This document shows positions 1 to 7,928 of a DNA stretch of 64,000 bases, in pieces. The notes under the pieces are model-generated. The model ran no database searches, had not been told where the DNA came from, and was given only the letters and a program-made list of their open reading frames with translations. Location: contig CBDBZX010000004.1 in the NCBI GenBank assembly GCA_965213645.1, forward strand, positions 62,001-126,000, in the 5' to 3' direction. Positions within the stretch are counted from its first letter, which is position 1, and every line of letters starts with the position of its first letter. This stretch comes from CBDBZX01 sp965213645. Its GTDB lineage: Bacteria; Deinococcota; Deinococci; Deinococcales; Trueperaceae. The position numbers were made by a program, and so were the translations under genes.

Positions 1-2
1 CG

Positions 3-839
3 CCTTTTCTCTCGGAGTGGCTGGGGGGGAGGTTGACAAGAGACCTCTCCGCAGTTCAAGGAGAACATTTCGTTGTTGCTCGAGCTGATGCAACCTTGGG
101 CGTAGACGGTTTACCTCAATCCGCCACTGGCCAGACCGCCCTCTTGACGGGCAAAAATGGCGCAACCATTATGAACCGTCACTACGGCCCCTGGCCCGGT
201 CCAACCTTAAAAAAAGTGTTGGACGAAGGCACCCTTTTCTCCGAAGTCGTCAATTCAGGCGGAAAAGCGGCGCTCGCCAACGTCTATCCGCGAGGGTATT
301 TTTGGGCCTTGGAGCACGGCAAGCAGAAGCTCAACGTACCTGTGTACGCGGCAAGAGCGGCGGGCGTGCGTTTGCGAACTGAAGCGGATTACGTGGAGGC
401 GAGGGCTATCAGCGCTGACCTCACGGGCGCATATCTCCACGCGCAAAACGCTGAGATGCCCCTGAACACGCCCAAAGAATCAGGCGCGAACCTCGCCGCG
501 TTAGCCGCGCAAAACGACTTCACCTTTCTCGACTTCTGGGCGACGGACCGCGCCGGACACCGCTGGACGTTTTTAGAATCCGTCAAACTCGTGGCGCAGT
601 TGGACGCTTTCTTCAGCGGACTCATCGCCGCACTTCAAAGTCAAGTCACGCTGCTCGTCACCTCTGACCACGGCAACTTGGAGGACAAGCGCACGAAGTC
701 CCACACGACGAATCCTGTGCCGCTCATCGCTTCGGGGCCATCGGCGCACCGCTTTGCAGAGGCGAAAAGTCTTTTAGATGTTGCGCCAGCAGTGCACCGC
801 GCTCTTAGCCTCAACTTGCTCGCTACGACCCCAAAATAA
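3..839 (+). CDS. Alkaline-phosphatase-superfamily metalloenzyme (iPGM/phosphopentomutase-like), 5'-truncated
   Basis: The reading frame is open from base 3, so the gene starts before the window; the first visible start codon (TTG at 33) is probably internal. Visible motifs fit the metalloenzyme domain of the alkaline phosphatase superfamily: GLPQSATGQTALLTG near the N-terminus, the Asp-rich DFWATDRAGHR, and TSDHGNLED near the C-terminus, which would supply metal ligands. The missing N-terminus should hold the first metal-binding Asp and nucleophile region. The family includes cofactor-independent phosphoglycerate mutases and phosphopentomutases, but at about 280 residues this is the short stand-alone form and its substrate is unknown. 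It converges on the SpoIIM-like gene, overlapping its 3' end by 17 bp. Confidence 0.8.
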   Translation, partial: PFLSEWLGGRLTRDLSAVQGEHFVVARADATLGVDGLPQSATGQTALLTGKNGATIMNRHYGPWPGPTLKKVLDEGTLFSEVVNSGGKAALANVYPRGYFWALEHGKQKLNVPVYAARAAGVRLRTEADYVEARAISADLTGAYLHAQNAEMPLNTPKESGANLAALAAQNDFTFLDFWATDRAGHRWTFLESVKLVAQLDAFFSGLIAALQSQVTLLVTSDHGNLEDKRTKSHTTNPVPLIASGPSAHRFAEAKSLLDVAPAVHRALSLNLLATTPK

Positions 840-1908
840 TAACAGCGGCCTCGTACCACGCGCCTAGCATCAGCAGTAAAAAGGCGATGGGGAGCATCAG
901 GATGAGACGCCTTGCACCGTCCCGAAAGCCCTTAAACCCCTGCCGAATCACCGTCATGAGGAAGATGCCGCCACCCGCCGTGACCACGACATAGGCTGAG
1001 AGTTCTACCACGATGAGGATAAGCACGAACAAGAGGTTGAGCGGCCCTGCGTCTACCAAGAAGCCAAAGGGAATACCGAGCGCCAAAAAGCGCAGCCCGT
1101 TGAAGAGGTACGCGCCGATGCCGAGCGTGATAAAGGTGACGGAAAAGGTGGTGACGAGCGTGCCCATCACGAAGTTTTGGTAGAGCGTGACGACGGCGGC
1201 GCGAGCGACGTTGCCACTGCCGTACGCCTCGGCTGCGCCGAGTTCTTCAACGGTGGTCTGCACAAACCCTGAGATAGCGCCCTGACACACCGGTGGCAAG
1301 TTCGCCCCGACGCCCAGCCCAACCGCAAAGAGCCCGAACATCGCAATAAAGGTGCCGATGACCAAGGCGCGGTAGCCCTTGAGCAGCGCCCACCCTTCTG
1401 AGAGCCAGCGCCGAAAGAACGAGGGGCGCACCAACAGGTAGACGAAGTAGAGGCTGAAGAGGATGAATATCCACGCGGTGAGCGGTTGCTGAAACACGCG
1501 TGGAATGGTGCCGCCGCCGTCCGTTTGCACGCCGACATCGGTGGTGCTCCAAGCGTCTCCCTCTCTTTCTAGGGTGACTTCCAGCACCTCGAGCCGCTCG
1601 TTTGGAAAGGTCACAGGGTAGGTGTAGCGGCGCGTGTCCTCTGTTTCAGTCTCGCGTTCGACCCTGTCGTCGAAGTTGACCCGCGTGCCTTCGGGTGGAG
1701 GTGGGCTGCCTAAAAGTGAAGGGAGTTGCTGACAGAGCTGTTCGGTTGGGAGCCCTGACAGGGCGGTGAGGTTGGTGGATGGCCTATCCAACCACTCCTG
1801 CACGGCCTTATCTGCCGCCGCTTCGGGAGACTGAGCGAGTGCGAAGGCTGAGAGTGCGAATAGAACAGCTAAGAGATACTTCATAGGTTTTATATATACA
1901 GGCTTCAT
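823..1908 (-). CDS. SpoIIM-like (DUF95) multi-pass membrane protein with secreted N-terminal domain
   Basis: About 361 residues. The N-terminus has a signal-peptide-like segment (KYLLAVLFALSAFALAQ), then a predicted extracytoplasmic domain of roughly 110 residues, then at least five hydrophobic segments resembling the stage II sporulation protein M family. I chose the ATG at 1908 because it overlaps the pyrE stop as ATGA and follows GGAGG; a longer reading from 1938 lies inside pyrE, and an ATG at 1884 is also possible. Overlap with pyrE implies translational coupling. SpoIIM homologues occur widely in non-sporulating bacteria with no settled role. The family call rests on the membrane half; the N-terminal domain is not recognised. 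Confidence 0.7.
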   Translation of the reverse strand: MKPVYIKPMKYLLAVLFALSAFALAQSPEAAADKAVQEWLDRPSTNLTALSGLPTEQLCQQLPSLLGSPPPPEGTRVNFDDRVERETETEDTRRYTYPVTFPNERLEVLEVTLEREGDAWSTTDVGVQTDGGGTIPRVFQQPLTAWIFILFSLYFVYLLVRPSFFRRWLSEGWALLKGYRALVIGTFIAMFGLFAVGLGVGANLPPVCQGAISGFVQTTVEELGAAEAYGSGNVARAAVVTLYQNFVMGTLVTTFSVTFITLGIGAYLFNGLRFLALGIPFGFLVDAGPLNLLFVLILIVVELSAYVVVTAGGGIFLMTVIRQGFKGFRDGARRLILMLPIAFLLLMLGAWYEAAVIILGS

Positions 1909-2444
1909 ACGTCCTCCAGCGGCACGCCCTCGGCGCACAAAGGGCAGGCGTCGGCGGGGTAGGTGGGAAAGGAGAGGTGCTTTAGTGACACAAGTTCCAT
2001 CTCAGACGTCCCTCTATCGACGATGCAGCCTACACTTACGCACGACCCGCCCTCCGCTTCAGCGGCGGCGATAGACTTTTGAAGGCTGCCGCCCGTAGTT
2101 ACAACATCTTCTACCGCCACGAAAGGTTCACCCTCATCAATGTGAAACGCCTTACGAATTTTCATGCCGCCTGCGCCGTCCTTTTCAGCAAAAAGGGCGC
2201 GGCAGCCGAGCGCTTTGGCAACCGTATGCGCGAGCACGACGCCGCCCATCGCCGGGCCGATGACGAACGAGGGGTTGGTGTCCTCTAGCTTTTCGGCTAA
2301 GGCAGCACCAATCGTTTCGGCGTGTTGGGGGTATTGCAGCACGGTTGTGGACTGTAAAAATTTAGGCGAGTGACGCCCTGAAGCGAGCAGAAAGTGTCCC
2401 TCTAAGTACGCGCCTGTTTCGCGGTAAACATTGAGAATATCCAT
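1905..2444 (-). CDS. pyrE: Orotate phosphoribosyltransferase
   Basis: Transfers phosphoribosyl from PRPP to orotate, giving OMP in de novo pyrimidine synthesis in the cytoplasm. The PRPP-binding signature VEDVVTTGGS is intact, and the N-terminal GHFLLASGRHSPKF matches the family. The C-terminal tail has two Cys pairs' worth of spacing (CPLC), seen in thermophile-type PyrE proteins. I chose ATG 2444 (MDILNVY) over the upstream TTG at 2453. A TATGCT box lies 8 nt before this ATG, so the mRNA may be leaderless. About 179 residues, normal for the short family form. Followed without a gap by the SpoIIM-like gene. Confidence 0.93.
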   Translation of the reverse strand: MDILNVYRETGAYLEGHFLLASGRHSPKFLQSTTVLQYPQHAETIGAALAEKLEDTNPSFVIGPAMGGVVLAHTVAKALGCRALFAEKDGAGGMKIRKAFHIDEGEPFVAVEDVVTTGGSLQKSIAAAEAEGGSCVSVGCIVDRGTSEMELVSLKHLSFPTYPADACPLCAEGVPLEDV

Positions 2445-2509
2445 TAATGGCAAGCATACCGCAGGGTGGCGCGGGACGATGTGGAAGATGAGATAGAGAG
2501 GTCAAAGAC

Positions 2510-2586
2510 AGCGATGAGCAATGAGTTAAAAGCAATGAGTCTAAAGCCTTTCACTCGTTGCTCATTGCTCGGTACTCATTGCTGTT
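2510..2586 (-). repeat. R1 hairpin repeat, copy 1
   Basis: Imperfect hairpin built from AGCAATGAGT-type units on the left and ACTCATTGCT/ACTCGTTGCT units on the right. On the minus strand it aligns closely with the copy after the HU gene (25421-25495), sharing CAATGAGTACCGAGCAATGAG followed by a variable loop and ACTCATTGCTTTTxACTC. It fills the gap between pyrE and the HD-domain gene. Confidence 0.7.
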
Positions 2587-2618
2587 TATGGCGCACAGCA
2601 CCTCCAGCCTCAGCGCGT

Positions 2619-2624
2619 TATAGT
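2619..2624 (+). promoter_or_regulatory. Leaderless -10 box TATAGT
   Basis: TATAGT ends 6 nt before the GTG at 2631. No Shine-Dalgarno sequence is visible before that GTG, so a leaderless transcript is likely. No clear -35 box. Confidence 0.5.
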
Positions 2625-2630
2625 AGCTCC

Positions 2631-3128
2631 GTGCTGAACGCAGAGTGGCTTAAAAACACCTTTTGGCGTACCACCGTCGCCCTTATCCCCAAACTCGCCG
2701 AAGCGGATGATATGTTCGCTCAACGTCACCTCTCAGCAGAAGAATTTCCCCTCTACGCGAGGATGGATGTGCGAGACCGCGACCACGCCTGCACGGTTAC
2801 GAAAACTTTGCTGGCGGACTACCCCGACGCTTCCCCCGAACTCCTGCGAGCGGCCCTCTTGCACGACGTCGGTAAAACGAGAGCGTCGTACAACCCGCTT
2901 AGCCGCATCATCGCGGCACTCTATACGCCCTCAATCATCCCCGCCAAACCGCGCTTTTCGGGCGTGCGCGGGCTCTGGCAGATGAAGCGCCACCACGACC
3001 GCTACGGCGCACAGATGATCCTCGCAGCGGGCGGCGGCGAGCGCGTCGCAGAGATTGTCGCGCGGCATCACGCGCCTGCGGGCGACGCAGAAGCGGCGCG
3101 TCTCAAAGAGGTTGATGAGCGCTTCTAA
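2631..3128 (+). CDS. HD-domain phosphohydrolase
   Basis: About 165 residues. Predicted metal-dependent phosphohydrolase: RDRDHACTV supplies the first His, LLHDVGKTR is the HD doublet, and RHHAPAG a later His. Substrate unknown; HD proteins act on nucleotides or phosphoesters. The GTG at 2631 follows TATAGT by 6 nt; the longer open frame upstream runs through an R1 repeat and is not credible coding sequence. It overlaps folC by 14 bp, so the two are probably one transcript, though that does not prove a folate role. Confidence 0.75.
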   Translation: MLNAEWLKNTFWRTTVALIPKLAEADDMFAQRHLSAEEFPLYARMDVRDRDHACTVTKTLLADYPDASPELLRAALLHDVGKTRASYNPLSRIIAALYTPSIIPAKPRFSGVRGLWQMKRHHDRYGAQMILAAGGGERVAEIVARHHAPAGDAEAARLKEVDERF

Positions 3129-4419
3129 CGTTACCGACCTCTCCAAGACGGGTCGCGACCTCTTGGCGTGGCTCTTCGCGCGGCAGCGCTTCGGCATTAA
3201 GCCAGGGCTGGCGCGTCCCGAGGCGCTGCTGCGCGAAATCGGCGAGCCACAACGCCATTTTAGGAGTGTGCTCGTCGGCGGAACGAACGGTAAAGGGAGC
3301 ACGGCGAGCACGTTGGCGAGTATCTTGGGCGCATCAGACCAGCGCACCGCGCTCTGCACCAGTCCACATCTAACGACCTTTACCGAGCGGTTTGTGGTGG
3401 ACGGTGAGCAGTTGAGGCTCGAGGCAACACTAGCCGCTTTAGAGGAGATCAAACCGGCCATTGAGAAGACCGAGGCGACTTTTTTTGAGGCGACCACCGC
3501 GCTCGCCTGTTACCTCTTCGCCCAAGCTGAGGTTGACCTCGCGGTGATGGAAGTGGGCCTCGGCGGACGCTTCGACGCGACAAATGTACTTGACCCCATC
3601 CTCAGTATTATCACAGGTATTTCGCGCGACCACACACAGATTTTAGGTGAGACGGTAGGGGAAATCGCGGTGGAAAAGGCGGGCATCATGCGCTCCGAGC
3701 GGCCCTGTCTGACGGGCGCGAAGGGGGAGGCGCTCGCGGCGTTGCGCCGTGAAGCTGAAGCGAGAGGTACACCGCTTTGGTCCTTTGAGGACGAGTTGAC
3801 GCTCGAGCACGAAGACTTGGGTTGGCAGGGTTTAGCGGTTGACCTCTCGAGTTCGCACGGTGCTCTGCACTTCCAGACCCCTCTCCTCGGCGCACATCAG
3901 GCGCGAAACGTCGCACTAGCGGCAGTGGCGGCGCAAGCCCTCGGCGTTGGTGAAGAGGTCATCCAGCGCGGCGCGGCGAGCGTTACGTGGGCAGGAAGGC
4001 TCGAGCCTATCATGTATCAAGCGCGCACCTTTTTGCTCGACGGCGCACACAACGAAGAGGCCGCGCTCGCCCTCGCGGATACGCTCCGCGCTCTAGGGGT
4101 TGACAACGCGCTTTTAGTTTTCGGCGTAGCGTCCGGTAAAGAAGTTGCGAAGATGGCCTCTGCTCTGTCGGGCGTGGCTCGAGAGGTCATCTTGACGAAA
4201 GCGGCGCTAAGCCCAAGAGCAACGCAGCCTAGTGACCTCACATCTTTCTGGAACGCGCCTTCTTCGCCTACAGAAACGCCGCAAGAGGCGATAGGGCTGG
4301 CCCTAACGCAAAGTCAACCCGGCGAGGTTATTGTCGTTGCAGGCAGTCTCTACCTCATCGGTGAGGTGAGGCCGCTGCTCTTGGGAGAGGTCAGCGAGCC
4401 GTGGGAACGTGCGCAGTAG
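3115..4419 (+). CDS. folC: Folylpolyglutamate synthase / dihydrofolate synthase
   Basis: ATP-dependent ligase adding glutamate to dihydropteroate and folates. The Mur-ligase-type P-loop GGTNGKGST is near the N-terminus; TSPHLTTFTERF, GLGGRFDATNV and ISRDHTQILGETV match family motifs, and LLDGAHNEEA is the C-terminal-domain signature. About 434 residues, normal length. Start ATG 3115 is preceded by AAAGAGG and overlaps the HD gene. Together with folP, folB and folK 400 bp downstream, it makes this a folate-synthesis locus, although a divergent membrane-protein gene separates the two parts. Confidence 0.93.
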   Translation: MSASNVTDLSKTGRDLLAWLFARQRFGIKPGLARPEALLREIGEPQRHFRSVLVGGTNGKGSTASTLASILGASDQRTALCTSPHLTTFTERFVVDGEQLRLEATLAALEEIKPAIEKTEATFFEATTALACYLFAQAEVDLAVMEVGLGGRFDATNVLDPILSIITGISRDHTQILGETVGEIAVEKAGIMRSERPCLTGAKGEALAALRREAEARGTPLWSFEDELTLEHEDLGWQGLAVDLSSSHGALHFQTPLLGAHQARNVALAAVAAQALGVGEEVIQRGAASVTWAGRLEPIMYQARTFLLDGAHNEEAALALADTLRALGVDNALLVFGVASGKEVAKMASALSGVAREVILTKAALSPRATQPSDLTSFWNAPSSPTETPQEAIGLALTQSQPGEVIVVAGSLYLIGEVRPLLLGEVSEPWERAQ

Positions 4420-4779
4420 TCACGGTTCTTGTTCCGCTATAGCTTGTTTCAGTGCGTCGTAGGTTTGAATGGTCTCCAGCCGCTGCCGCTGCTCGAGCAC
4501 CCTAGCCCTCATCCGCTCGACCTCATCGGGGAAGAGGTTTTGCTCGAGTTGAAGCGCTACACGCCGCGTGTAGCGTTGCTCCTTCTCCTCAAAATCCCGC
4601 ACCTCTTCCGCTGACGCACCGCGCGGCGAGAAGCGGGCGAGTTCATCTCTCAAGGCAAGCTGATAGGTGTTCCAGGACTTTGAACCGACTTTGAAGTGAG
4701 TTTGGTAAAGCTCGAAGAGCTTCCACAAGGCAGCTAAAAGGGACAGTACAAATAAACTCAGCGCTAACGTCGCGACCAT
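4420..4779 (-). CDS. Small membrane-anchored coiled-coil protein
   Basis: About 119 residues. One N-terminal transmembrane segment (VATLALSLFVLSLLAALWKL) is followed by a charged, helical, probably cytoplasmic region rich in Glu, Arg and Gln that could form a coiled coil. I do not recognise a family. I chose ATG 4779 because TATAAA lies exactly 6 nt upstream (leaderless pattern); the longer frame reaches into folP. It is transcribed divergently from folP and its stop abuts the folC stop (convergent ends at 4419/4420). Confidence 0.6.
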   Translation of the reverse strand: MVATLALSLFVLSLLAALWKLFELYQTHFKVGSKSWNTYQLALRDELARFSPRGASAEEVRDFEEKEQRYTRRVALQLEQNLFPDEVERMRARVLEQRQRLETIQTYDALKQAIAEQEP

Positions 4780-4785
4780 ATCTAA

Positions 4786-4791
4786 TTTATA
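4786..4791 (-). promoter_or_regulatory. Leaderless -10 box TATAAA
   Basis: TATAAA on the minus strand followed by 6 nt (TTAGAT) and then ATG 4779. Supports the chosen start of the small membrane protein. Confidence 0.55.
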
Positions 4792-4816
4792 GCGCACTTT
4801 GGTGAAGGCGAATGCT

Positions 4817-5698
4817 ATGGTGGAGCGCGTGACGCACGAACTCCGATTTACCAAACCGACGCCGAACGCTGAGAAAGGCGACGCGGGTTACACGCTCCGC
4901 TGGCAGGGCGCGTCGCTCATGGGCATCTTGAACGTGACGCCCGACAGCTTTAGCGACGGTGGACAGTTCACGGATGTGGGAGCGGCGACCGCTCAGGCAA
5001 AGCGGATGCTCGAAGCGGGCGCGTTGGTTCTCGACATTGGCGGCGAGTCCACGCGCCCCGGCGCTGAGCCTGTGAACGCTGAAGACGAATTAGACCGCGT
5101 ACTTCCCGTAATTAAAGCCTTACGTGAGGAGACAGACGCGCTCATCAGCGTGGATACCTATAAACCCGAGGTGGCGCGTGAAGCCCTCCGCGCTGGCGCG
5201 AACCTCGTCAACGACGTGAGCGGCCTGCGCAACGCGGCGATGGTTGAGGTCTGCGCCGAAGCGGGCGTGCCTGTCGTGATTATGCACATGCAAGGTACGC
5301 CCCAGACGATGCAGCGCGACCCTTCTTATGAAAACATGAGCGAAGAGGTCTTCTCGTATTTGACAGAGGCGGCCAACCGCGCTCTAAACGCGGGCGTGCC
5401 GAGCGTTGTGCTCGACCCCGGCATCGGCTTTGGGAAGACGCTGGAACACAACCTCAGCCTAGCCCGCCATCTCAGCAACCTCACCGCGTGCCCCTATCCC
5501 GTCCTCTTGGGCGCGTCGCGCAAAGGAACCATCGGCGAGTTGACGGGCGTGTCCGAGGCCGCCGAGCGCGACCCTGGCTCGCTTGCCTTTCACCTCTTCG
5601 CGGCGGCGCAGGGCGCAGCGCTGCTGCGCGTCCACAACGTCGCGGCGCACGCGCAGGCGCTCAACGTCTGGAAGGCGCTTCAAGAACCTGATGGATAA
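4817..5698 (+). CDS. folP: Dihydropteroate synthase
   Basis: Condenses 6-hydroxymethyl-dihydropterin pyrophosphate with p-aminobenzoate. Family signatures are all present: GILNVTPDSFSDGG, IGGESTRPGA, VNDVSGL, VVIMHMQGTPQTMQ, DPGIGFGKTLEHNL and LGASRKGTIG. About 293 residues. ATG 4817 has GTGAAGG about 8 nt upstream; a GTG at 4802 is an alternative. The gene overlaps folB by 8 bp, so translation is probably coupled in a folP-folB-folK operon. This is the target enzyme family of sulfonamides. Confidence 0.95.
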   Translation: MVERVTHELRFTKPTPNAEKGDAGYTLRWQGASLMGILNVTPDSFSDGGQFTDVGAATAQAKRMLEAGALVLDIGGESTRPGAEPVNAEDELDRVLPVIKALREETDALISVDTYKPEVAREALRAGANLVNDVSGLRNAAMVEVCAEAGVPVVIMHMQGTPQTMQRDPSYENMSEEVFSYLTEAANRALNAGVPSVVLDPGIGFGKTLEHNLSLARHLSNLTACPYPVLLGASRKGTIGELTGVSEAAERDPGSLAFHLFAAAQGAALLRVHNVAAHAQALNVWKALQEPDG

Positions 5699-6041
5699 AA
5701 TCGTCCTCTCCGGCTTGGAGTTCTACGCCCGTCACGGTGTGTTCGACGAGGAAAACACGTTAGGCGCACGCTTCGTGGTGGATGTGGAACTCTTTTTACC
5801 GCTGCCCGAAACGGACCTGCTCAACGAGACGGTGGACTACGCGACGATCTATAATCTCATACAATTTGTCATGCAGGGCAAGCGCTACAGGCTCATCGAG
5901 GCGTTAGCGCACCACCTCGCCGCCCAACTTCTAAACGCTCAGCCGCTTATACAAGAAGTCACCGTGCGCGTTCACAAACCGCACGCGCCGCTGCCGGGCA
6001 TCGTGAGGGACGTGTATGTAGAGGTCACGCAGCATCGCTAA
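5691..6041 (+). CDS. folB: Dihydroneopterin aldolase
   Basis: Converts 7,8-dihydroneopterin to 6-hydroxymethyl-dihydropterin and glycolaldehyde. LSGLEFYARHGVFDEEN at the N-terminus and VRVHKPHAPLPGIVRDVYVEV at the C-terminus are typical; the catalytic Lys (HKPHAPLP) is present. About 116 residues, normal. ATG 5691 overlaps the folP stop by 8 bp; the longer open frame inside folP is a shadow. The 3' end overlaps the inferred folK start by 8 bp, the same geometry. Confidence 0.92.
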   Translation: MDKIVLSGLEFYARHGVFDEENTLGARFVVDVELFLPLPETDLLNETVDYATIYNLIQFVMQGKRYRLIEALAHHLAAQLLNAQPLIQEVTVRVHKPHAPLPGIVRDVYVEVTQHR

Positions 6042-6546
6042 GCCGCTCGCTTTTATCGCGCTGGGCAGCAACTTGGGCGAGCCCTTAGCGCAACTCAGGT
6101 GGGTGCGGCGGCGCTTAGAGTCTTTGGGAGAGGTGGTGGCAAGCTCGAGCTTGTGGCGCACTACCCCCGTCGGCGGTCCCGAGGGTCAGCCTGACTATCT
6201 CAATGCGGTAGTTGCCTTGCGTCCCGAAACATCCGAACCTGAAACGTTACTAGCGCAGCTTTTAGGGCTCGAGGCCGACGCAGGCCGTGAACGCTCCGAA
6301 CGTTGGGCAGCGCGGACCTTGGACCTCGACTTACTCACCTTCGGTGAAGAGGTCAGAACAAGTGACTATCTGACGCTTCCACATCCGCGCATGATGGAAC
6401 GCGCTTTTATGCTCGCGCCGCTCTGTGAGGTGATGCGTGATTTATCTCTGGTGTGGTGGCATCCTGATACGAATATAGGTGCATGTGAAGCGTTGGCAAG
6501 TTTAAGCAAAGAGGGTGTCATCCTCACAGACCTCACGTGGACATAG
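6034..6546 (+). CDS. folK: 6-hydroxymethyl-dihydropterin pyrophosphokinase, apparent ATC start
   Basis: Transfers pyrophosphate from ATP to hydroxymethyl-dihydropterin. RWAARTLDLDLLTFG is the family signature and LPHPRMMERAFMLAPL follows. The first canonical start (TTG 6073) would cut off the conserved strand AFIALGSNLG. That strand is encoded in frame upstream back to a TAG at 6019, with no ATG, GTG or TTG between. The ATC at 6034 has GAGGT 8 nt upstream and overlaps folB by 8 bp, exactly like folB over folP, so I place the start there. A sequencing error hiding a normal start remains possible. About 170 residues. Confidence 0.85.
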   Translation: MAKPLAFIALGSNLGEPLAQLRWVRRRLESLGEVVASSSLWRTTPVGGPEGQPDYLNAVVALRPETSEPETLLAQLLGLEADAGRERSERWAARTLDLDLLTFGEEVRTSDYLTLPHPRMMERAFMLAPLCEVMRDLSLVWWHPDTNIGACEALASLSKEGVILTDLTWT

Positions 6547-6671
6547 TGACGCGGTTTCTACTGTCTGAACGAAATTATAGAATCTGAAGGCTGGTTCTAC
6601 TCGAGTGGATAAAAGAGATAACGCGGTGAAGCTGCTGTCTCGAGGCTTATCGCGAAGCGTACGACGACCTC

Positions 6672-7712
6672 TTAATTCTCCTCTTTGATGAGATCATCTT
6701 GTGCGTCTATAGAGGGCTCGTCAAAGTCGAACAAATCGCGCTGGTCACTCCGTTTATAGGCGTAACCGAGGTGCTTGTAAGCGTTCTCCGTCGCGATGCG
6801 ACCTCTCGGCGTGCGCTTGATAAAGCCGAGCTGAATCAAGAAAGGCTCATAAACCTCTTCTAGCGTCGCTTGGTCTTCGCCAATCGCGGTGGCGAGCGTG
6901 CCGAGTCCGACGGGACCGCCCGCAAATTTGCAGATCATCGTCTCTAAGATGAGGCGGTCTCTCGCGTCTAAGCCGAGGTCATCAATACCGAGTTCGTTCA
7001 GGGCGTGCTGCGCTCTCGCTAGTGTGACCGTCTCTTCGCCCGCCACTTGCGCAAAGTCGCGGACGCGGCGCAGCAACCTCTTCGCGATACGCATGGTGCC
7101 GCGTGCGCGGCGGCCTATCTCCAGAGCGGCAGCGCTTTCTAAAACAAAGCCCATAATTTCCGCATCCCTCGTCACCCCTTGCGCGAGTTCTTCGGTCGTG
7201 TAATATTCTAAATGCTCCAAAATCCCGAAGCGGCTGCGCATCGGCCCGGTGATGAGACCGGGGCGCGTGGTCGCGCCGACCAAGGTAAAGCGCGGCAGGT
7301 CGAGGCGGATGGTGCGGGCGGCGGGACCTTGCCCTAAAATGATATCCACCTTGAAGTCTTCCATCGCCGGGTAAAGGTGCTCCTCAGCGACGCGCCCCAA
7401 GCGGTGAATCTCGTCGATGAAAAGCACGTCGTTCTCGTCGATGGCGTTCGTTAGGATGGCAGCTAGGTCGCCGGGTTTCTCAATCGCCGGACCGCTCGTC
7501 GTGCGGATGCCGACGCCGAGTTCATAAGCGATGATGTGCGCTAAGGTTGTTTTGCCGAGTCCGGGCGGGCCGTAGAGCAGTACGTGGTCCAGGGCTTCGC
7601 CGCGATTTTTGGTCGCCTCGAGATACACCTTGAGCTTCTCTTTAAGTTTGTCTTGACCCACGTAGTCCGCTAGTCTGCGGGGTCTGTTCGCGCCGTCGCC
7701 GTCCATGCTCAT
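6672..7712 (-). CDS. ruvB: Holliday junction branch-migration helicase RuvB
   Basis: Hexameric AAA+ motor that drives branch migration with RuvA. LADYVGQDKLKEKL, Walker A YGPPGLGKTTLA, Walker B DVLFIDEIHRL, sensor-1 LVGATTRPGLITGPMRSRFG, and the C-terminal winged-helix GPVGLGTLATAIGE with FIKRTPRGR are all intact. 346 residues, normal length. A TATCCT box 6 nt before ATG 7712 suggests a leaderless transcript; a second ATG follows two codons later. No other ruv gene is adjacent. Confidence 0.96.
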   Translation of the reverse strand: MSMDGDGANRPRRLADYVGQDKLKEKLKVYLEATKNRGEALDHVLLYGPPGLGKTTLAHIIAYELGVGIRTTSGPAIEKPGDLAAILTNAIDENDVLFIDEIHRLGRVAEEHLYPAMEDFKVDIILGQGPAARTIRLDLPRFTLVGATTRPGLITGPMRSRFGILEHLEYYTTEELAQGVTRDAEIMGFVLESAAALEIGRRARGTMRIAKRLLRRVRDFAQVAGEETVTLARAQHALNELGIDDLGLDARDRLILETMICKFAGGPVGLGTLATAIGEDQATLEEVYEPFLIQLGFIKRTPRGRIATENAYKHLGYAYKRSDQRDLFDFDEPSIDAQDDLIKEEN

Positions 7713-7718
7713 GAGGTT

Positions 7719-7724
7719 AGGATA
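7719..7724 (-). promoter_or_regulatory. Leaderless -10 box TATCCT (ruvB)
   Basis: TATCCT on the minus strand, 6 nt (AACCTC) before the ruvB ATG at 7712. Confidence 0.5.
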
Positions 7725-7928
7725 TCACGTGTTTTATAAGTTCCTGGACTTTCGAATGACTAAAATACCTTAAATTTACCTTAAATTGGATATGACTTTA
7801 CGTCGGCTCGAGCGCAGTTCTTTGCTAAAGCTGTTAGCTTTTAGCAGTAGGTATGAGCTGAAAATCTCTGTTAACACCTAACGGCTTCGCTAGGTGCACC
7901 TACTAGCTAAAACATAGAAACAATGGCC

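Noticed and set aside
2466..2630. N-terminal extension of the HD-domain protein
   Set aside because: The sequence is an R1 hairpin repeat and gives a low-quality translation; the GTG at 2631 with its -10 box is a better start.
7840..7928. Terminator-like palindrome TAGGTGCACCTA after the MATE gene
   Set aside because: Alternative pairings compete, the stem is short and no T-run follows on the minus strand; too weak to call.
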